DNA of 9,917 nucleotides from Eubacteriales Family XIII. Incertae Sedis bacterium (GTDB lineage: Bacteria > Bacillota > Clostridia > Peptostreptococcales > Anaerovoracaceae): NCBI GenBank assembly GCA_031290715.1, contig JAITNA010000225.1, positions 1-9,917 on the forward strand. The letters are read 5' to 3'. A model generated the notes under the pieces. It was given only the letters and a program-made list of their open reading frames with translations, did not search any database and was not told the DNA's origin. Below, piece by piece: positions 5,649 through 9,917 of the stretch. Positions within the stretch are counted from its first letter, which is position 1. Every line of letters starts with the position of its first letter. The position numbers and the translations under genes were made by a program.

Positions 5649-6720
5649 CGATAATCACGTCCGCGGCGTCCGGCCGCGCAACTTTCCGCGCGTTTTCGCC
5701 CATTTCAGACAGCCGCGCGCGATCGGCCGTCAATTCCTCAATCACATCCGATAGGCCGGCGGCGTCCGCTTCGTTCAGGATGATCGCGGCACCCGCGTCC
5801 GCCAGGACCTTCGCGTTGAAATATTGGTGGTTGTTTGTCACATTCGGAGAGGGGATCAGCACGGACGCCTTGCCGCTCACCGCGATCTCCGACACCGTCA
5901 GCGCCCCCGATCTCGCGACAATCAGGTCCGCCGCCGCAAAATATTCATGGATGGTATCCGTATAGCCCATCACATGAACGCCGGCGGGCCTTTCCGCGAA
6001 CAGCCGCGCGAGCCCCTCGCAGGTTTGCCGATACAAATCCTTGCCCGTGAGAAAGAAAATGTGAAATCCTTCTCTGCCGCCGAATCGCAGGGCCACATCC
6101 ATCGCCGCCTTGTTGATAGCGTCCGCGCCCTGGCTCCCGCCGAAGATCAGCAGCGCCGTGTCGCCGTCCGCAATACCGAGCTTCGCGCGGCAGTCCGCCT
6201 GCCCCGCCGTGAGAAAAGCGTCCCGGATGGGATTTCCCGTAATGAGCAGCTTGCCCTTCCCGCGAAAGTGCCCCGCCGACGCTTCAAAGGCCAGAAAGAC
6301 CTTGTCCGCGTATTTCTCCGCCATCTTGTTCGCCAATCCGGGAATCACATTCTGCTCTTGGATATAGGCGGGGATGCCGGCCTTTTTCGCTTCCCGTATG
6401 ACCGGGCCGCAGACATAGCCGCCCGTGCCGAAAACGACATCCGGCTGAAACGCCCCGAAAATCCCGCGGATCTGCGCGCCCGAGCGAATCAAATTCCGCG
6501 CGGTTTCCACATTGCGCAGCGGCCGGCGGCGGTCAAATCCCGTGACGTCAATGGCCGTTTGCTCGAAGCCCGCCGCCCCGACAATATCCTTGCCGATCTC
6601 ATAGCGCGCGCCGACGAAAAGAATCCGCGCGCCGCCGTCCCGCCTTTTGATCCGCTCCGCGACCGCAAGCGCGGGATACAGATGGCCGCCCGTCGCGCTG
6701 CTCGCGATCAGGGCCTTCAC
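5620..6720 (-). CDS. murG: MurG, UDP-GlcNAc:undecaprenyl-PP-MurNAc-pentapeptide GlcNAc transferase
   Basis: MurG transfers GlcNAc from UDP-GlcNAc to lipid I, making lipid II on the inner face of the membrane. The 366 residues form two Rossmann domains of the GT-B fold. Visible motifs are ATGGHLYPALAVA (9-21, with H13 the conserved His), GTGGYVCGP (98-106), NPIR (163-166), the second glycine loop FGGSQGA (193-199), ARSGALTVSE (269-278, where E278 matches the ribose-binding Glu) and the uridine/UDP loop NNHQYFNA (296-303). The first glycine loop, usually GGTGGH, reads SATGGH. The start is GTG and overlaps the ftsW stop as GTGA. GGAGG (6728-6732) is 7 nt upstream. Both features point to translational coupling with ftsW. 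The end overlaps ftsQ by 29 bp. Confidence 0.97.
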   Translation of the reverse strand: MKALIASSATGGHLYPALAVAERIKRRDGGARILFVGARYEIGKDIVGAAGFEQTAIDVTGFDRRRPLRNVETARNLIRSGAQIRGIFGAFQPDVVFGTGGYVCGPVIREAKKAGIPAYIQEQNVIPGLANKMAEKYADKVFLAFEASAGHFRGKGKLLITGNPIRDAFLTAGQADCRAKLGIADGDTALLIFGGSQGADAINKAAMDVALRFGGREGFHIFFLTGKDLYRQTCEGLARLFAERPAGVHVMGYTDTIHEYFAAADLIVARSGALTVSEIAVSGKASVLIPSPNVTNNHQYFNAKVLADAGAAIILNEADAAGLSDVIEELTADRARLSEMGENARKVARPDAADVIIDEIYGRKQA

Positions 6721-7865
6721 GCGAGCGCCTCCGAAGCTTCCGCTTTCTTCTTCCTGCGCGAAACCGGCTGCGCGTTCCCTCTGGAAATATTGAGGACAAT
6801 CCCCATGAGGAACATGAACAGCAAAATGGCGTTGCCGCCATAGCTGATGAACGGCAGCGTCACGCCGGTCGGCGGCAGCACGGAGGTCACGACGCCGATG
6901 TTGAGGATGACCTGAATCGCAAGCAATGTCGCAGCGCCGGCGCCGATCAGCATACCAAAGCGGTCAGGGGCCCGCGTGGAGATGAGCAGACAGCGCCAAA
7001 TCAAAACGAGGTAGGCGATCATCAGCAGGATACAGCCGACGAATCCCGTTTCCTCCCCGATGATGGCAAAGATGAAATCGTTTTGCGCGAAAGGCAGCCA
7101 CAGCGCTTTCTCGACGCTGTTTCCGAGCCCCACGCCCGTGAGCCCGCCCGACCCGAGGGCAATCAGCCCTTGGACGGTTTGAAAGAACTTGTCCTGCGCG
7201 TCCGAAAACGGATCGAGAAAGCCCGAAATGCGGTTCAGATGCTCGCCGCCGCCCGACTGGATTTTGTACCAAATCCCAAGCAGGCTGACCGCGGCAAAGC
7301 CTACGAGATACGGAACGCGCACGCCCGCGAGAAACATTATGATGAGCATGGCGGCGGCGGCGATGAGCGCCGTCGACAGATTGGGCTCCTTGTAAATCAG
7401 GACGAATACGACCGCGACGAGCGCCGCGACGGGGAGAAAACCGCGGAGGAAGGTCTTTGTGTCTTTCGCGTATTTCGTGTAGTACCAAGCCAGAAAAAAG
7501 ATGGCGGCAAGCTTGACAAACTCACCCGGCATGAACGTGATCGGCCCCACCTTGATCCAGCGTGTCGCGCCATTGATGTTCTCGCCGACGCCGGGGATGA
7601 ACAGGGCCGCGAGCAACAGGACGGCGAGGAGCATCGCCGGCAGCGCGACGACCTTATAGATACGGTAGGGGACAAAACTCGCCCCGACCATGACCGCAAC
7701 GCCGAGTCCCGCCCATTGCGCGGCGCGCTGCAGATAATAATAAGGGCTGAGGTTGCTCGTGATGGTGCTGTAATAGCTCGCGCTGAACACCATCACGACG
7801 CCGAACACCGCGAGGACGACGACCAAGATGAGCAAGATGATATCGATTTTCCCGCTGCTTTTCAC
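6717..7865 (-). CDS. ftsW: FtsW/SpoVE, SEDS-family septal peptidoglycan polymerase
   Basis: A 382-residue polytopic membrane protein, with about ten hydrophobic helices starting near residue 7. SEDS proteins polymerise lipid II together with a class B penicillin-binding protein; FtsW acts at the septum. Signatures seen are NGATRWIKVG (98-107), FMPGEFVKLA (111-120), the catalytic-loop QNDFIFAIIGEE (261-272) in which D263 matches the essential Asp of RodA/FtsW, and PPTGVTLPFISYGG (331-344). The residue before the catalytic loop is F in LPFAQND, where most relatives have E (LPEA or LPEP). The C-terminal tail is basic (SRRKKK). The start is GTG, 5 bp after the murD stop, with a modest GAGG 11 nt upstream. 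The gene position between murD and murG is that of ftsW or its sporulation relative spoVE, and the sequence alone cannot separate the two. Confidence 0.95.
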   Translation of the reverse strand: MKSSGKIDIILLILVVVLAVFGVVMVFSASYYSTITSNLSPYYYLQRAAQWAGLGVAVMVGASFVPYRIYKVVALPAMLLAVLLLAALFIPGVGENINGATRWIKVGPITFMPGEFVKLAAIFFLAWYYTKYAKDTKTFLRGFLPVAALVAVVFVLIYKEPNLSTALIAAAAMLIIMFLAGVRVPYLVGFAAVSLLGIWYKIQSGGGEHLNRISGFLDPFSDAQDKFFQTVQGLIALGSGGLTGVGLGNSVEKALWLPFAQNDFIFAIIGEETGFVGCILLMIAYLVLIWRCLLISTRAPDRFGMLIGAGAATLLAIQVILNIGVVTSVLPPTGVTLPFISYGGNAILLFMFLMGIVLNISRGNAQPVSRRKKKAEASEALA

Positions 7866-7870
7866 CTTCG

Positions 7871-9235
7871 CTATTTCCTCAATTCCTCAACCTTTTGTTT
7901 GAAATGCTTTCCTCTTTCCTCAAAATCTGTATACATATCCCAACTCGCGCAAGCCGGGGACAAAAGCACGGTATCGCCGGGTTCCGCGAGTTCAAAGCCG
8001 AGCCGTACCGCTTCGCCCAGATCGTGTACGACCTGAATGTCCGCAATCCCCGCGAGCGCCGCCGCCGCGCGGATTTTTTCCGCGGTTTCCCCGAGAAGCA
8101 GCATCGTGCGGACCTTTCCCCGCGCCGCCGCCGCGAAAGCGCCGAAATCCGCTTTTTTGTCATAGCCGCCCGCAATGAGGATGATCCCTTCGCCGACGGC
8201 TTCCAGCGCTTTGACCGCCGCTTCCGGATTGGTGCCTTTCGAGTCGTTCACAAAGCGCACGCCCCCGATGGTCGCGGCGAGCTCAAGGCGGTGTTCCACG
8301 CCGCGGAAATGCCGGATCGAATCCCCGATAACATTCGGTTTGATCCCGGCCGCGCACGCGATCGCGGCGGCCGCAAGCGCGTTTTCAAGATTGTGTTTTC
8401 CGGGAATCGTGAGCTCATCCTCCCCGAGGAGATCGATCTCCCCTTGGCCCCCGGCCGCGGCGATGATCCGGCCGCCGCGCGTGAACACGCCGGTTTGCAG
8501 CTCGTGTTTGCGGCTGAACGGAATATTTTTCGCGCGGCTCCCCGCCGCCAATTTTGAAACGCTTTCATCATCCGCGTTGTAGATGAAATAATCCTCCGCG
8601 CCCTGATTGGCAAAAATCCGCGCTTTTGCCGCGCCGTAGCGTTCCATCGTTTTGTGACGGTCCATATGATCCGGCGTCAGATTCAGGAAGGCCGAAATCT
8701 TGGGATGAAAATCCCGCGTGGTTTCCAATTGGAAGCTGCTGACCTCCGTGATGAGCCAGGTATCGTCGGCGGCTTTCAGCGCCTTCGGCAGCACGGGAAT
8801 CCCGATGTTGCCCGCGACCACCGTATCCCGGCCCGCGTTTTTGAAGATTTCGCCCGTGAGCGCCGTCGTCGTCGTTTTCCCGTTCGTCCCCGTGATGGCG
8901 GCGTAGAGCCCGCGCCCGAGCAGATACGAAAGCTCCAGTTCCCCGATGATTTCCGCGCCGCGCCGCGCCGCCGCCCGCATGAACGGCAGATCGAGCGGGA
9001 CCCCCGGGCTCGAAATCACAAAATCCCAGGCTTCGTCCGGTACCGGCTTCCCGTTGAAATACATCGGCGTATCGAGGGCCGAAAGCTTCGCGAACAACTT
9101 TGGGATCTCCCATTCGATGTCCTTATCGTCGTATACGGAAGGAAGCGCCCCACTATGAAAAAGGGCTTCAAAAGCCGCCGTACCGGACTTCCCCACGCCC
9201 GCAATCAGTATTTTCTTCCCCTTAAAATCAACCAT
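7871..9235 (-). CDS. murD: MurD, UDP-MurNAc-L-alanine:D-glutamate ligase
   Basis: MurD is the cytoplasmic ATP-dependent ligase adding D-glutamate to UDP-MurNAc-L-Ala. The 454-residue length is normal. Visible are an N-terminal Rossmann start LIAGVGKSGTAAFEAL (10-25), ISSPGVP (74-80), the P-loop GTNGKTTTT (116-124, K120), EVSSFQLE (164-171), NLTPDHMDRH (185-194), K204 in YGAAKARIF (the position of the carbamylated Lys), HNLENALAA (281-289), VEHRLE (313-318), VNDSKGTNPEA (329-339) and LLSPACASWDMYTDFEERG (424-442). All residues expected for catalysis appear present. The ATG at 9235 is 7 bp after the mraY stop. AGGAG (9244-9240) overlaps that stop codon, so translation is probably coupled. The start context MVDFKGKKILIAGVGKSG fits the family. 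Confidence 0.98.
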   Translation of the reverse strand: MVDFKGKKILIAGVGKSGTAAFEALFHSGALPSVYDDKDIEWEIPKLFAKLSALDTPMYFNGKPVPDEAWDFVISSPGVPLDLPFMRAAARRGAEIIGELELSYLLGRGLYAAITGTNGKTTTTALTGEIFKNAGRDTVVAGNIGIPVLPKALKAADDTWLITEVSSFQLETTRDFHPKISAFLNLTPDHMDRHKTMERYGAAKARIFANQGAEDYFIYNADDESVSKLAAGSRAKNIPFSRKHELQTGVFTRGGRIIAAAGGQGEIDLLGEDELTIPGKHNLENALAAAAIACAAGIKPNVIGDSIRHFRGVEHRLELAATIGGVRFVNDSKGTNPEAAVKALEAVGEGIILIAGGYDKKADFGAFAAAARGKVRTMLLLGETAEKIRAAAALAGIADIQVVHDLGEAVRLGFELAEPGDTVLLSPACASWDMYTDFEERGKHFKQKVEELRK

Positions 9236-9242
9236 ATTACTC

Positions 9243-9917
9243 CTATTCTATCCCCGCCAAACCGGACCCGCTTGCGAAGGCGAGGGTGACGATCAGTATC
9301 GCAACGCACAAAACGAGCGTGACGGATACGAATACGGCCACAACCTTCTTTTCATGCCAGCCCGACAGTTCAAAATGATGATGGAGCGGCGCCATTTTGA
9401 AAACGCGTTTGCCGCCTCGCAGTTTATAACTGCCAACCTGTATTATATCAGACAGCGCTTCAATCACAAAGACAAAGCCCGCGATCGGAAGCAGCAATTC
9501 AACATGGCCCGCAATGGCGGCCATCGCGATGCCGCCGCCGATCGCAAGCGAGCCCGTATCGCCCATGAAAATCTTCGCCGGATAGCGGTTGAAAAGGAGA
9601 AAGCCCAGACAGGCGCCGGCCAATGACGAAAAAAACACCTCCGCGCCGGCGTTCCCTGCCATATTGACGATGGGCGCGTCGTTTCGGACAAGGCTCAGCG
9701 TAAAGGCCAACATTACAAAAACGGGAAAAAAGAGGGACAGCACAGTGCTTACGCCGGAAGCAAGGCCGTCAAGGCCGTCCGTGAGATTGACCGCGTTCAC
9801 CATCGCGACGATGATGAATACGATATAGGGGATTGCCCACATGCCGATATCCACAGACTTCCACACAAACGGAATCATAATATTCGTGCCCGGCTTCAAA
9901 ATGACAATATAATAGAA
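9243..9917 (-). CDS. mraY: MraY, phospho-MurNAc-pentapeptide transferase (N-terminus beyond window)
   Basis: MraY moves phospho-MurNAc-pentapeptide onto undecaprenyl phosphate to form lipid I in the membrane. Only the last 224 residues are present. The frame stays open through the window edge, with FYYIVILKPG at the break, so roughly 100-130 N-terminal residues, including the DD motif, are missing. The remainder carries the catalytic VNLTDGLDGLA (about 43-53 of the visible part), FMGDTGSLAIGG (117-128) and APLHHHFELSGWHEKKV (176-192), separated by hydrophobic helices, and a final helix. A TTG at 9897-9899 is not a plausible true start because conserved sequence continues upstream. This is the most upstream visible gene of the operon, and murD follows at 7 bp. 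Confidence 0.97.
   Translation of the reverse strand, partial: FYYIVILKPGTNIMIPFVWKSVDIGMWAIPYIVFIIVAMVNAVNLTDGLDGLASGVSTVLSLFFPVFVMLAFTLSLVRNDAPIVNMAGNAGAEVFFSSLAGACLGFLLFNRYPAKIFMGDTGSLAIGGGIAMAAIAGHVELLLPIAGFVFVIEALSDIIQVGSYKLRGGKRVFKMAPLHHHFELSGWHEKKVVAVFVSVTLVLCVAILIVTLAFASGSGLAGIE

Noticed and set aside
5824..6843. 339-residue plus-strand open frame opposite murG and ftsW, and similar long frames opposite murD, ftsW and ftsQ
   Set aside because: All are antisense shadows of conserved genes in GC-rich DNA, with Arg-rich low-complexity translations and no consistent ribosome sites.
1..9917. CRISPR array, tRNA, rRNA, riboswitch or defence/toxin system
   Set aside because: No regularly spaced repeats, clover-leaf sequences, conserved leader structures or recognisable defence proteins were seen.

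Overview
The window looks like a chromosomal segment of a GC-rich member of the Firmicutes, most likely an anaerobic clostridial lineage. The evidence is a division and cell-wall (dcw) cluster in the order mraY-murD-ftsW-murG-ftsQ-ftsZ, strong AGGAGG-type ribosome binding sites, a short basic FtsQ/DivIB, and a molybdopterin-binding protein of the type common in anaerobes. The genus cannot be fixed from the sequence alone.

Layout. Positions 1-59 are flanking DNA with a hairpin. Positions ~60-2188 are an apparently intact IS1634-type insertion sequence (IS4-like DDE transposase, plus strand) with imperfect terminal inverted repeats and its own terminator. Just outside its right end lies a minus-strand intrinsic terminator (2201-2237). 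All remaining genes are on the minus strand. Read in the direction of transcription, from the right edge, they are mraY (5' end cut off by the window), murD, ftsW, murG, ftsQ, a 111-bp AT-rich gap with a good promoter, ftsZ, a 264-bp gap filled largely by three consecutive nested palindromes, and a molybdopterin-binding (MoeA/CinA-like) protein with a four-cysteine tail, ending at the terminator.

How the genes work together. MraY makes lipid I. MurD adds D-Glu earlier, in the cytoplasmic precursor pathway. MurG converts lipid I to lipid II. FtsW polymerises lipid II at the septum. FtsQ/DivIB is a membrane division scaffold, and FtsZ is the cytoskeletal ring. mraY to ftsQ are packed with gaps of 5-7 bp or overlaps (a GTGA overlap for ftsW/murG and 29 bp for murG/ftsQ), so they are almost certainly one transcript with translational coupling. 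ftsZ has its own likely promoter. The usual murC, murB and ftsA are absent from their customary places.

The most unusual items are the palindrome cluster between ftsZ and the molybdopterin gene, the divergent FtsZ C-terminal peptide in a locus without ftsA, and sequence variants in conserved motifs of MurG and FtsW. I see no CRISPR array, tRNA, rRNA or defence system. Apart from the repeat cluster and the insertion sequence, this is an ordinary core-genome region.
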